In this document: positions 22,246 through 33,529 of the stretch, in pieces
How the letters are laid out: every line of letters begins with the position of its first letter
How positions within the stretch are numbered: the first letter of the stretch is position 1
The notes under the pieces: generated by a model
The model's input: the letters and a program-made list of their open reading frames with translations, nothing else
Database searches by the model: none
Told to the model about the DNA's origin: nothing
Assembly: GCF_000321225.1 (NCBI RefSeq)
Contig: NW_004451406.1
Coordinates: 519,410 to 583,409 of the forward strand
Reading direction: 5' to 3'
DNA: 64,000 bases
From: Odobenus rosmarus divergens
Taxonomy: Eukaryota > Chordata > Mammalia > Carnivora > Odobenidae
Translations under genes and position numbers: made by a program

Positions 22246-22400
22246 ATGAAGGAGGGCACGTGATGGAATGCACACTGGGTGTTGTATGCAACTGATGAAT
22301 CCCTGAACTCTACCTCTGAAACTAATAATACACTATATTGTTAACTAACTGAACTTAAAATTTAAAAAAAGGAAACCCCCCCAAAAAATAGATATGTATT

Positions 22401-24376
22401 TATGCATTTAGAATCTAATGTTAATTACCTAAATGTTTGGATCTTCTCCACTTTGGTCACAGAACTTAATTTATATTCAGTAGGCCATATTCCCTAATAA
22501 AAATTGGAGACAAAGTAGCAAAAATTAACATATTTCAGTGAATCTAAGCCATTCCTATTTGTAGATGGAGCACTATGTGCTACTAAGGAAATGACCAAAT
22601 AAGCAATGATACAATTGTATTTTATGACATTTATTGTAAGATGTAATGAGATTTCAGAACTATCAACATGAGAAAAAAATACATATTTTGCAGAATCATA
22701 GAAATGTGATTTTTTTGTTATATTCCCATTGGTGGCTTTGCCTCAGAAAGAACGAATTCCTCTGCCTAGAAGAAAGTCAGTGATGTACTGGAGATTCTGG
22801 CTTATGTACAATTCAAAACTGTGCACTCTTACTTCCTTTTCCCCCTACTACACTTGCCCTGACCATTCTCTTCTTTTCTTGCTTCCCATTATGTAAAGTC
22901 CTGGCCACTAAATATTCCTGTTCTGTTATTAGTCAGCATAAGCCAACATTTCATAGCTTTATAAATAAAGATTTATTTTTTACTCATGGTAAACATCTAT
23001 GGCATGAGTGGGGCTGTGTTCAACATGTCATTTGGGGACACAGGCTGATAGAAGTCTACCATCTTGAGATGGAGATACCTGAACATGTAACTTCCAGAGA
23101 AAGATGAGGTTCCTCTTCTTGTTAACAAAATGGTAGGTTCTTTTCCTACTCAGTACCATTCGCCAAAAAGCCAAATAACAGAACAGTATTTGATGGCAAG
23201 CAGGTAATTCAGTGGCCAGAGAATGGAGAAGGGGAGCTCATGTTCTAAAGGTACCTTCTCCTGGATTAGATCTCATGGTCAGGGTTTTATGGGGTTAAGG
23301 TAATTAAGGGGCTGGTAAATAAGCTGACATCAGAGTTTTCTGGGAAGGGGGAGGAGGCTTCTCAGAATCAGAGTCCCACTTCTTTCCTTCCCTTAAATGG
23401 GCACAGTTGGATCTGTTATGGAACTGGTAGGTGTGTTTTCTATTGTTACAATTAGATAATAATGATCTCAAGATCATCTAGAGGTTTAGCAGGGTGTCTG
23501 AACTGGATCGAACCGGTCAAAAACTGGTTCTTGGGGGCTTGTTTGGAGCTAGGGACTTCTGGCATCTGGCCTTAGTTTTTGGTGGCAAGCAGCACCTGTA
23601 AGCAGGATAGAAAACTGGGTTATTGTGGCTTGTTAGCAAGGCCCCGCTGACATTTGTTTCAGCCAAGAAGACAAACATTACTTCAGCTTCCATTTGGTTC
23701 TCAAAACTAGTCAAATGGCTTCACCTGAATGAAAAGGGCCTGAGAGTCGTACTTTTTGCATGTCAAATAAGGGAAGAATTGTGTGTCAAATAATTCGAAG
23801 AATATACCTGCATCTCTACCACAACTTGTAACATTATTATAACTCATTTACATCTCATTATAATTATTGAATGTGTCTTCCAGAGACTTCATGCCTTAGG
23901 ATATAGGGATGACATTGATTCCACACAGCTGGTCTCCTCCTGAAACAATAGCTAATTCACCAACTTGAAACTCATCACTGAAATCTACTCTTACATTGCT
24001 ATTTTGTTTATCAGTACTTTCTGTTCTTGGTACATTCCTATCCTTTCAGAACTATCTCACTTAATAATTTCCTCAACCCAGAAAAGATAAAAACATATTT
24101 ATAATTTCTAAATAAAATGTTTATTATAGATGTCTAGAATCCCCAGTTATTTGAAGTAAGTTAAGAAAGTTAAAAAATAGTTTCCCATCTTTTCACAAAA
24201 ATTGAAATACTATCTTTTTACATTTTTCTTTTATCCTGTTTTTATGCATTTTCTTGTATTTTACCATACTCGTAATTGATAATACTATAACTACTGGTAT
24301 TGCTCCTACATCTAATTTAACATTTAGTAATAGTCTCCTTGATACTGGACCTAGTATACAATCAGGTTTTTATTTC
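22401..24376. other. No gene seen; partly an unassigned old repeat
   Basis: The part from about 22,970 to 23,760 is richer in GC and looks like an old interspersed repeat (phrases such as 'catttggggacacaggctga' and 'gtctaccatcttgag'). I could not assign it. An inverted GAACC...GGTTC pair lies at 23,511-23,531. The rest is AT-rich and featureless to my eye. Confidence 0.4.
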
Positions 24377-24392
24377 AAAAACACTTAAATTA

Positions 24393-24579
24393 GGACGCCT
24401 GGGTGGCTCAGTTGGTTAAGCGACGGCCTTCGGCTCAGGTCATGATCCTGGAGTCCTGGGATCGAGTCCCACATCGGGCTCCCTGCTCAGCAGGGAGTCT
24501 GCTTCTCCCTCTGACCCTCTTCCCTCTCGTGCTATCTCTCTCTCTCTCTCTCTCAAATAAATAAATAAAATCTTAAAAT
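24393..24579 (+). mobile_element. Can-SINE (SINEC), young-looking
   Basis: A full head (GGACGCCTGGGTGGCTCAG) is followed by the 'gagtcccacatcggg' body, a (CT)n run and AAATAAATAAATAAAATCTT. A perfect 16-bp duplication AAAAACACTTAAATTA flanks it (24,377-24,392 and 24,580-24,595). Confidence 0.97.
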
Positions 24580-25221
24580 AAAAACACTTAAATTAAGCTC
24601 TTTTAGGTCTCTGTCGTTTCCCTACTGCTAACTGAGATGATTACATTTGATGTTGACCAAATTTTCAGTGTAATACTTAAATAATTCAAGTGGTTCAATA
24701 CAAAATATACCACTTTGATTATACTGTGATATATAACAGGACGCTTCCTCTGATGTATTCATTTACAAGTAATTAAAAATTGGTTTTAACGCAGTGGCAA
24801 TAATGGATTTACCACCCTCATCACTAATTCTGTAACCTATAAATTATAATTGTGGTGAACAGAAATATTTTCTACTGTTATTACCAGTGTTTTTTATTGT
24901 AACTATTAAGTTCTAAAATGTAATTTTGCATCTTTAAGTCTTAATGGATAAATGAGCAGGAAAACTGGCAATATGTTAATGGGGACTTTCTGCCATACTT
25001 ATTGCCCTAAACAATGGGCTGGATTCTACCCTACTGCATTATGTTTTGTAACCTGGTTGACTGCCTTTAAAAAAATGTTAACAATAAATTAAAGGCAAAT
25101 CTCTCTGAACTGGTAGTAAAAGTCTTACAATTCCTTCAGCAAAAATACATTCAACTTTTTATTAAATTGTGGCAAGCAAATCATTTTAATTTGAGAATGA
25201 AGTAGAAATTGTGTTTACCTC

Positions 25222-25350
25222 TTTTTTTTGTATTACATAAGTTTCAGATGTACAACACTATAATCGACATCTGTATACACTACAAAGTGATCACCCCAAA
25301 AGCTTAGTTACTCTGAACCTGTAAGCACCAATGACCGAAACTCCATCCAC
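25222..25350 (-). mobile_element. L1 3' UTR fragment, antisense
   Basis: The plus strand reads 'ttacataagtttcagatgtacaacac', then 'gacatctgtatacactacaaagtgatcacc' (shortened: CACTACAAAGTGATCACC). These are the antisense phrases of an L1 3' UTR. The right limit is vague. Confidence 0.7.
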
Positions 25351-25479
25351 TAAAGAAAATAGATACAAAACAATAATTAGAAATACTAAATCTTTATTCA
25401 TTTACTCTAACAGTCTGAATACGAAAGCTCTTGGAAGCAAGGGACGTTTTATTTGAATACTTTGTGTGGAGGCCACTTT

Positions 25480-25698
25480 CAGGCAAACAGAAGGAAAAAT
25501 TCCATCTGTTTCCACACTGAGTTGTCTTCCCCCTTTAAAAACAGCCCACACCCACTACCTCAGGGCAAACAGCCACTCCTCAGCTGTCCTGCCCGAAGCT
25601 CCCATCTAGTGTATTCAGTAAACTCTCTCCTTTGTTCTGCTTCCTGTGAATCCTTTCACCTCCGGCACCACTGGCCTCCACCCAGTCATCGCCCCACA
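25480..25698 (+). mobile_element. Gammaretrovirus-like LTR, 3' part
   Basis: The segment has the layout of a class I ERV LTR end: a TATA-like TTTAAAAACAGCCCACACCC (about 25,535), GC-rich R, a poly(A)-signal-like CAGTAAACTCTCTCC (25,617-25,631), GT/CT-rich U5, and a terminal CA at 25,697-25,698. It is followed two bases later by a primer-binding-like TGGGGGC. The 94-codon open frame here (25,453-25,737) is accidental. The 5' LTR boundary is not visible. Confidence 0.65.
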
Positions 25699-25760
25699 TT
25701 TGGGGGCCCCCATCTGATTGAGAGACACCCCATTTAGACACCACACTTTGTTCACATATT
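25699..25760 (+). other. Retroviral primer binding site and leader remnant (tRNA-Pro type)
   Basis: Right after the LTR end comes TT then TGGGGGCCCCCATCTGAT (25,701-25,718). The first seven bases and several others fit the proline tRNA primer site of gammaretroviruses (about 11 of 18 positions). The following 'gagagacacccc' fits the usual leader. No gag follows. So this is the start of a 5' LTR-leader fragment and not a simple solo LTR. Confidence 0.55.
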
Positions 25761-26322
25761 GGTGAATTGAAACATAATGAATTATAAAGCCAGGCCATAT
25801 CTATTTTCAAATTTCAGATCCCCAAGTTGTGTAATTTAGATTACTTGATTTATTTTTTTCTCTGAGTTTTCATACCTTTTAACGTGTAGTGGGAATAAGA
25901 TCTAATTGTAAAGACTTTCTATGAAGATTGATTTGGACATTTTTTAAAAAGACGCAGTGACACAAAATGAGTTTTGGATAAACTTCCCTTGCTTGCCCTT
26001 GCATTCTATATTGGGATTTGGAATTTATACCTAAGTTCATAATTCTGTAGCACTTATATCTGTAGAGCACTATAGAGAAAGAAAAGACGTGGGTGGGTCT
26101 TTGGACATATATAATAAATGTAAACAAAAGTTGGCAAGGTTGTCTAACCCAAGGAGGAATCATGTAGAAAAAGAAGCCTTCCAAATTCAGCACCCGTGAA
26201 ATGAACCAGATGTTGAAGTATCATTATTATTGAGCTTTCCTAATTATTACTCAGATTTATTAGTGTTTACTAGAAAGGCTGCTATATACACGTGTAATTA
26301 CAAACTTGTAAAACTAAAATGT
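25761..26322. other. No gene seen; AT-rich
   Basis: Nothing recognised beyond short open frames without motifs. Confidence 0.4.
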
Positions 26323-26359
26323 TATCTAAATACACAAGCTTGTATCTAAATACACAAGC
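26323..26359 (+). repeat. 20-bp tandem duplication
   Basis: TATCTAAATACACAAGCTTG (26,323-26,342) is followed at once by a second copy, exact for its first 17 bases, that ends in ..AAGCC. It looks like a recent local duplication. Confidence 0.9.
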
Positions 26360-26726
26360 CTTTTAATTTCTTATGTAGAAATATCCATTCATGTAATTCA
26401 CAATTCTACAAATACTGGAGCACTTTTGTCCCAGGTAAACAAACACAACATTATGATTAGGTGTTAGAAGATTGATACTGTTTCAAAACTATCAGCCTCA
26501 GACAATGTTTTATGAGGACTCCAAAAAACCACTTATCCTTTAGATTCATTTTATCTAAAGGAGTGTTACTATATCATAACCATATACTTATATTCTATAC
26601 ACGCATTTTACGAGCAATAGGCAAATGGCAAGGGTTTTTGTTCCTGTAGTTAATGTGAACATTTATAAAGTACACCTTCAAGTTCTACTACCGTGTATTT
26701 AGTATAGTATTTGTAACAGATTGCAA

Positions 26727-26830
26727 TCGGCGGGAAGCCAGTTTCTCCCTCTCCCACTCCCCCTGCTTGTGTTTCTGCTCTCGCTGTGTCTGTGTCAAAT
26801 AAATAAAATCTTTAAAAAGATAAATAAAAA
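26727..26830 (+). mobile_element. Can-SINE, 5'-truncated
   Basis: Only the right half is present: GCGGGAAGCCAGTTTCTCCC, the 'cccactccccctgcttgtg' body subtype, and AAATAAATAAAATCTTT with an A-rich tail of about 40 bp. The tRNA-like head is missing. Confidence 0.85.
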
Positions 26831-26906
26831 TAAAAATTAAGTTGTACTTTTACTAAACCTGGAAATTAAGTTAAACAACAGATTGAATAAAATAGTTTAA
26901 TTGTCC

Positions 26907-27118
26907 GGGGTGCCTGGGTGGCTCAGTTGTTAAGCGTCTTCCTTCGGCTCAGATCATGATCCCAGGGTTCTGGGATCGAGCCCCACATTGAGCCCTGCAT
27001 CGGGCTCCCTGCTCCGCGGGAAGCCTGCTTCTCCCTCTCCCACTCCTCCTGCTTGTGTTCCCTCTCTTGCTATCTCTCTATCAAATAAATAAAAATAAAA
27101 AAAACTTTAAAAAAATTT
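26907..27118 (+). mobile_element. Can-SINE (SINEC)
   Basis: Full length: head GGGGTGCCTGGGTGGCTCAG, body with an extra 'cattgagccctg' block, CT-rich part, and AAATAAATAAAAATAAAAAA tail. The flanks TTTAATTGTCC and TTCAATTATCC are a likely target duplication with differences. Confidence 0.93.
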
Positions 27119-30106
27119 TTCAATTATCCAAGAAAAGCATTTATTGAAAAACCCTGATTCTTCAGTGTCAAGTAACTTAAGTATTTCCATGTTTAGAAAA
27201 GATATTATATTTCCAAGGGCCTTATTTTATCTTTGTTAGGAAGCATTATAGTATAGTTCTTGAGAGCAATTTAATTTAATTTGGATTGGTAGAACAGAAT
27301 TCAGTTCTGGAGCATATTGCTTAAATTAACTGCGTGTCAGTTTTCTCATCAAAATGCAACTATTAAAAAGGTTTTGTGGAAATCAAATTATATAATTTAT
27401 TTAAGATATATAAGACATTTGGAACACATTTGGTAAATATTTGATAAGCTTTTATGCTTTTATTGATGCTTTTATTAAGTATTTCATATTATCATTTATT
27501 TTATATTATTAATTTAGATTTCAATCCACTTAAAGGGCAACACTGTTACATTGATATTAGAAATTGTTTCTCTAAAAGAGTAAAATGATGATAGTCATTT
27601 TAGTAAATACTCAGATGTGGTCAGTGTGCTCATTTACCTCAGATGAGACAGAATTACTTTTTTATTTGTTCATTTCCATTAGCAAACTTTATTAGACATA
27701 GTAGTTGATGCCTCTTTAGGACAGGATTTTGCAGGACTGTATTTACCTGTTTACATACAAAGTAAGGGAAATTGAACTTCTCATTCATTTCATGTTCTAT
27801 TTGTTTGTAGTATTTCATACACTCAGCTTTTATTACATGAGAAAAAGGATTTAAAAATGCAAATTCATTACAACTATATTCAGAGGCCTATGGCTTCCTG
27901 TTCTGCACTGCAACCATTCCTCTTTATTAAAAAAAAAAAAGAAAGAAATGGAAAAAAAAGTTTTGTTCTTCTCCTATGGCCCGGCACTCACAGGAAATTA
28001 TCTGTTTTTACTCTGGCGAGGTACCGGAGATGCCCTGGCCCAGGTGACTCTACTTGACAAGTCTTTCACAGCATTTAGCAGACGTGAGCAGCAACGTGAC
28101 TCCGTTCCCTCAATCAACTTGCTTTAGAGACAGAGAGATTGTGATTAGGTAGTAAAAGTAATTAATTCATCGTATAGTATTTAACTTCGTGATAGAATGT
28201 CAAGAGCTCTGAAAGTCAGAATTTCCTTTCCTTGCCTCATGAGTATTGACTCAGCAAATTACATGTTATGAGTCTGAAATTCTGGATCCAAGGGAAGAGT
28301 TTCTAATTAGATGTCTTCCTGAAATATATGGAAAGGAAGGGGGGATTTGAATAAATAGGACGAAGATGACTGCTACTACGTCTTAATTCTATGAGTTGCT
28401 ATAATGCATTTCATGCTGTAGATGATAAATAACTTCTGTAGTTATAAAATATCTTGAGTCCTAATTCCAGATATTGGTGAAATGTTTTAGTTATGTAGAT
28501 GAGTGCAATTCAGCTTTAATGTGACAATAAGAAGTTTGGAAAGCTGTGTTTTGAATGAATAGATGAAATATTAAATATTTGGAAAGCTATTAACAAGAAA
28601 ATACATGCTGTACTTCCGTAATAGAAATGTGAAATGCATGAAAAAAATGTACTGTAGAGAGTTTCTACACAGAATAATATTACTCGTGAAATATTACAAA
28701 AGAGCAATTTCCTACAGAGGGAGATCTCCTATTTTTTAAGCAATAATAATAATTATTATTAGACTATTAACACTTGTCCATTATGTAAGAATTATGTAAG
28801 AGAAAAGAGATCTCATGCTTTAAAAAGTATACTAGAATAATGAGATTTCTCAATTTCTGTTTTACTCATCTAAGATAATATTGCCTATCACAGATAAATC
28901 TATAGAAGACTAAGGAAGAATGATCTCATGTGAACCATGATGGCTGGTTTTGAAAATGAAAAAAGTACTAGATGTCACAATTATGTTTAAAAGGAGAAAT
29001 ATTTGCTTAGGTGAGTAATATTAAGGGAGATTTGAAAAGGATAAGAAATTTTGAACCCTTGCAGCAAAATATCTGAAAAGACTGACATGGTTTTTCACTT
29101 ATGAAATAAATTCCAAGAACTATTAATAGTACTGTGCATAAGGAAAATTAAAAATAAAGGAGCTGGATAGGTTTGTTTTAAACTATTTTTGTTACATTAT
29201 TTACTTATCTGCAACTATTAGCAGTCATGATAATTTTGAACAAATGCAAATTTATATCCTTCCTTACATTTTGAATGGCACTGCCTTTTCATGAATCAAA
29301 AGATAGAATGTATAAGTAGTCAAAAGCCAAAGAAAAAGGCCAGCATAGAGAAATATCCAAATAGTACTACCAAAGATGATGAAACAAGTGTGATTTGGAA
29401 ATGAGGCTAAATGAAATTGATATAGGATGGGTATTAAAAGCTATGGGTTCCTTGAAAACTTGAAACCCTCCTCAGGATCACAAATGCAGTTAGTTAACCC
29501 AGACATCAATAGGACTAACTGAATTGTGGAAGATATTAATGATGCCATGTTTCGTGCTGGTAGTATGGAAGTATGTATATTGTAACTTCACAAGCCAAAA
29601 TTTTGAAATAACCTTTCACAAAAGTTTTTATAAACCAATCCACCCTTTTACATTTTAATATATTTTATAATTCCCAATTCAGTTTTTCCCTCTTCCATAA
29701 TAACTCTGATAAGGAAGGGATACAGAAAAAGAACATGCATTGATGTTTGTTGTCAAGGGTGTCATATGGGGATCCAGTTTTCCTCCCTGCACCCAGTTAA
29801 CAGATCTAAGAAGATGCCTCAGAAGGCTGGGGGGGAAGATCCTGCTAAGCATCATAACTTCAAAAGCCTATATCTATCTATTAATGGTAGGTCAAATACC
29901 AATTTTGCAAAAATCCTACATAGCAAATATGCATAAGGTGAAAATTTCCAATTTGAACTATCTCACTAAATGTCCTAAAATGCAAATAAAATGTTAATAT
30001 TCTAAGGACTAAGAGAAGTCAGATTACATAAGCAAGAGCCATAATTAAAGAAATATTGACAGTGAGAAAATAATAATAGAAGTCATTATCAAAAGAGTCA
30101 TGGATC
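27119..30106. other. No gene seen; contains one CpG-bearing patch
   Basis: AT-rich sequence without a gene. The patch at about 27,975-28,115 has at least six CpG sites in AT-rich, CpG-poor surroundings (see findings). Confidence 0.45.
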
Positions 30107-30309
30107 AAGAATACCATTTTTTTAAATTTTTTTATTTAAATTCAATTAGCCAACTTATAGTATATCATTACTCTGAGATATAGTGTTCAATAATTTATCA
30201 GTTTTGTATAACACCCAGTGCTCATCACATCACCCAGTTACCCCATTCCCCCACCCACCTCCCCTCCAGCAACATTCGGTTTGTTTCCTATAGTTAAGAA
30301 CACCATTTT
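30107..30309 (-). mobile_element. L1 3' UTR end, antisense, with target duplication
   Basis: The element occupies 30,121-30,295. On the plus strand the A-tail complement is at the left, then 'caattagccaacttatagtatatcatta' (shortened: AGCCAACTTATAGTATATCA), 'ataacacccagtgctcatcac' and a C-rich block (CCCCATTCCCCCACCCACC). The flanks AAGAATACCATTTT (30,107-30,120) and AAGAACACCATTTT (30,296-30,309) differ at one base. It is a severely 5'-truncated, about 175-bp L1 insertion. Confidence 0.92.
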
Positions 30310-32566
30310 AATGAGTAGCTGGATGATGATAATGGTCTTGAGATATTACAGAATCTGGGAATGGTAAAAGTGGTTCTGAGAGTCTCCTATGTATGTTTGC
30401 TTAATCCCACAGCATTAAAGATGATGTGGGATTAAAGGTGATAAATTTGATTTTTATTAAGTTGACAAGAAAGAAAATATTAAATATTCTAGTATACATG
30501 TTAATAGATTAAGAGTACTACAGATATCTGGTGATCAGGAACAAGTTCTGTGCAGAAGACAGGAATTAAATAATTTTACTGACTTACTGAAGTCCTTTGA
30601 GCAAGTAAGTTCGTTTTAAAAATGTCTGTGGAGACTAAACTCAAACCAGTTAAATGACAAGGAAATTTGTCTTGCACAATAAGCCAGAGAGTGATGCTAC
30701 AGATCTGGTACATCAGACCTCGAATTCCATTTTGCTATGATTGCCTTGCCTCAGTTCTCCCTAAAGAGGTTGTTTTAGACTCAGCTGGCTCTCTTCCTCA
30801 TATACTGGCCTCAGCTGAGGCATCAGGTGTCCTTATTCAAATCTGGGATAGAAAGAGCAGGAGCAAAGGAGAAAAATGCCATCCCAAAGAACAGAATGGA
30901 AGTTCTTTGATTCAATTGTAATGAGCCATGTTAGTTCACATGCTCACTGCTGAGCCAATAGAGTTGGCAGCAGTTTGCCATGTGTGGAGTCACTTACTAA
31001 TGAAATAACAACAGATCTAGGGATGGGGGGGGTTGGTTTTGCCTGAGTTAAGTAAGAGAAAACCGTTAACCCGAACAAAATCAGATTGTTAGGAATAAAA
31101 GGATAAATACTTGGTAGGCAACTAATAATAATACATACCGTAGGTAAGGAAATTCAGGCTTTGCTGAGAGAAACCTCAGCAGTGCAAAATGAAAGGATAT
31201 GCAGAGGAGAAGGAATTTCTTAGGCAATACTTAGAAAGTTTAGAAATCTGCATGTAGGGGAGGAAGGAGAACAAGCCAGGTACTCTGGAATCTAATGGAG
31301 GAGAGATATTTTATGAGAAGAATGAGATGCAAAAATTTTGCAGACTTTGGGTCTGAAGCTGAGTTCATAGTTATTCAGTGTTTCAAAATACCTACCTAAA
31401 GGTAAGTATTAATACTTATAATTTAGATTTTGTTTTTCATCACAGAATTTTCCAACATTCATAGAAACCAAGGAAACATAACTCTCTACTAACCTTCAGG
31501 ATTACAGTCTTCTCCAAAATCCAGTGTTTTCAAAGCAGAGCTAGTAATTAAAACCATACAAAGCATTTGTTAAAGTATTGATCCTTGATCTCTGAAGATT
31601 GTGTTTCAGTAGTTCTAAGACTCAGGAACCTGTAGGTCTGATACACCCACAGTTTTAGTTGATTAGTCAAGTTTTGAAAACTCTGTCCTACATCATGGAA
31701 ACTTATTATTTATTGAATAATGATCTATAAATCTTTTTAAGCACATGAGGAGAATGAGGATGAACACAGTATTGACCAATATAATCAGGAAATATTTTTA
31801 GGAAAATAATATTTCTGTTTGTAATATATAGACTGCATAATCTTTTATAACCCATTTTTTTATGGCCTGGCAAAAGGTAAATAGCTTGAAAATACCCAGT
31901 TCAATGTGCTACTGTATTTAGAAAGAAAAAAAGATAGCCACAGATATTGACCACCAATAGGCACAATGTTTTTTTTTTCTTTTAACTTTGCACAATACCA
32001 AGATAAAGCTGCACCTGGCATTCTGTTTAGACCTTATCAATCAAAGTACACAGAATAGATCTGGAAAGTATGTGGAGGCAATAAAAGAAAATCAGGAAAA
32101 GCATAGCAGAAATGCAAAGGAGATGATTGCTGAGTGAGGAGGGTGGAAGGTTAGGACTCTATTGTCTTGAAATAGCACAATAGAAATATGGTTGGATCAT
32201 ATAAAAGAATTAAGAGATGGGACCTTAAAACATGAAAAAGTCTAAGTTAAGACCTTCATTTGAAAGTAGTATGTTACAAACCAGGTAGTAAACTCAAGAA
32301 CACAGGAGAATGGTATGCACTGAAGTTTTATAGTTACAGGACAAAAGGTTTAGAGAGCTTTGAACGTGAAAGATCTAGTGTGAACTCACTCTGCTAAATA
32401 CCCTCATTCTGGCCTAAAACCAAGCCCTCTACTTGCCCCACACCCCATTTCCTTATTCCCTCAGGTCAGGGGCATTTCAGTATTTCTCCTTCTTTCATCA
32501 TTTTTTTCCCATAATGTATATTTCATTTCCATCAGTTGGTGACCATGTTATTATTTTGCTTATATT
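30310..32566. other. No gene seen
   Basis: No recognised gene or repeat. A poly(T) lies near 31,970. Short open frames lack motifs. Confidence 0.4.
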
Positions 32567-32582
32567 AAAAAGACACTTTTCT

Positions 32583-32772
32583 GGGGTGCCTGGGTGGCTT
32601 AGTTGTTAAGCGCCTGCCTTCAGCTCAGGTCATGATCACAGGGTCCTGGGATCAAGCCCCACATCGGGCTCCCTGCTCCGCGAGAAGCCTGCTTCTCCCT
32701 CTCCCACTTCCCCTGCCTGTGTTCCCTCTCTCACTGTGTCTCTGTCAAATAAATAAAATCTTTTTTTTTTAA
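32583..32772 (+). mobile_element. Can-SINE (SINEC)
   Basis: Full-length head (GGGGTGCCTGGGTGGCTTAG), body and AAATAAATAAAATC followed by a T10 stretch then A. The T-run inside the tail is unusual for the family. A perfect 16-bp duplication AAAAAGACACTTTTCT flanks it (32,567-32,582 and 32,773-32,788). Confidence 0.96.
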
Positions 32773-32924
32773 AAAAAGACACTTTTCTAAAAATTAGCCT
32801 TGTTTAGACTATTCCATTTTTCTATGTCCTTTAACAAATTTTTTAGAGAAAAATTAATGGTAGATAAAGAAGGAAGGAAGAAACTTTTGGAGGTGATGTA
32901 TATATTTATGGCATAGATTATGTG

Positions 32925-33030
32925 GTTTCAAGGTTGTATACTTCCCTCCAATCCCATCGAGTTGTATACATTAAATACACAGCTCTTTGTAGGTCAATCA
33001 TACTTCAATAAAGTGATTTAAAAAAAAAGA
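32925..33030 (+). mobile_element. Old L1-type 3' end
   Basis: The phrase 'gttgtatacattaaatacacagctctttgtaggtcaatcatacttcaataaagtg' (shortened: GTCAATCATACTTCAATAAA) followed by poly(A) is the familiar 3' end of older L1 copies. Confidence 0.6.
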
Positions 33031-33037
33031 AAAAAAG

Positions 33038-33220
33038 GGGTGCCTGGGTGCCTCAGTTGGTTGAGCATCAGACTCTCGATTTCCACTCAGGTAATGATCT
33101 TGGGGTCATGAGATCCAGCCCCTTGTTGGGCTCCTCACTGGGCATAGAGCCTGCTTAATATTCTCTGTCTCCCTCTGCCCCTCCCACAGCTCCTGAACTC
33201 GCTCTCTCTTAAAAAAAAAA
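33038..33220 (+). mobile_element. Older Can-SINE variant
   Basis: The head GGGGTGCCTGGGTGCCTCAG and body 'gagcatcagactctcgatttccactcagg' (shortened: GAGCATCAGACTCTCG) belong to a different, older Can-SINE subtype than the others here. It ends in CTCTCTCTT followed by about 18 A. It inserted in or next to the poly(A) of the L1 3' end to its left. Confidence 0.9.
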
Positions 33221-33514
33221 AAAAAAAAGTTAAAAAAAAAGAGAACTGTCTAAATTCACTGTCATTCCTCACCTTTTTATTCTCTCAATTTTTAAAATAA
33301 ACATTTTAATTAAAGTATAACATACGCACAGAAAACTGCATGCATCATTCAGCCCAATGATTTTTACAAAGTGAACATGGAAGTGTAACCACCACCCAGG
33401 TTAGGTAAAACAAAGCAAAAAATAACCCTACCTCTGCCCACAAGAACCCCACTCTTTCACATCCCACTCACAATCCACCCTCCCTTCCTTGAAGTAATTT
33501 TGTATTCCGTGAAT

Positions 33515-33529
33515 AAGCTTTCCTGTTTA
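33515..33529 (+). repeat. Target-site duplication, left copy
   Basis: AAGCTTTCCTGTTTA, identical to 33,556-33,570; extends to 16 bp if the preceding T is counted on both sides. Confidence 0.95.

Larger units (their letters stand above)
20153..22385 (+). mobile_element. ORF1-only L1 derivative (HAL1-like), both ends present
   Basis: The left end reads GGGAAGATGGTGGAGTAGG (from about 20,161), the usual carnivore L1 5' start. A GC-richer 5' UTR follows to about 20,900. An ORF1 remnant spans 20,902-21,831. After about 21,745 there is no ORF2: no endonuclease, reverse transcriptase or Cys-rich end is visible. Instead come about 340 bp of unassigned sequence, then a carnivore L1 3' UTR (about 22,130-22,375) with its G-rich block, ACTAATAATACACTATATTG and an A-tail. 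Flanks AAATAGGTAGGTATT (20,138-20,152) and AAATAGATATGTATT (22,386-22,400) form a 15-bp target duplication with two mismatches. So it appears inserted as one 2.2-kb unit. It may be a HAL1-type lineage or one internally deleted L1. Confidence 0.8.

Noticed and set aside
25453..25737. 94-codon open frame
   Set aside because: It crosses the end of a retroviral LTR and the primer-site remnant; composition is that of the LTR.
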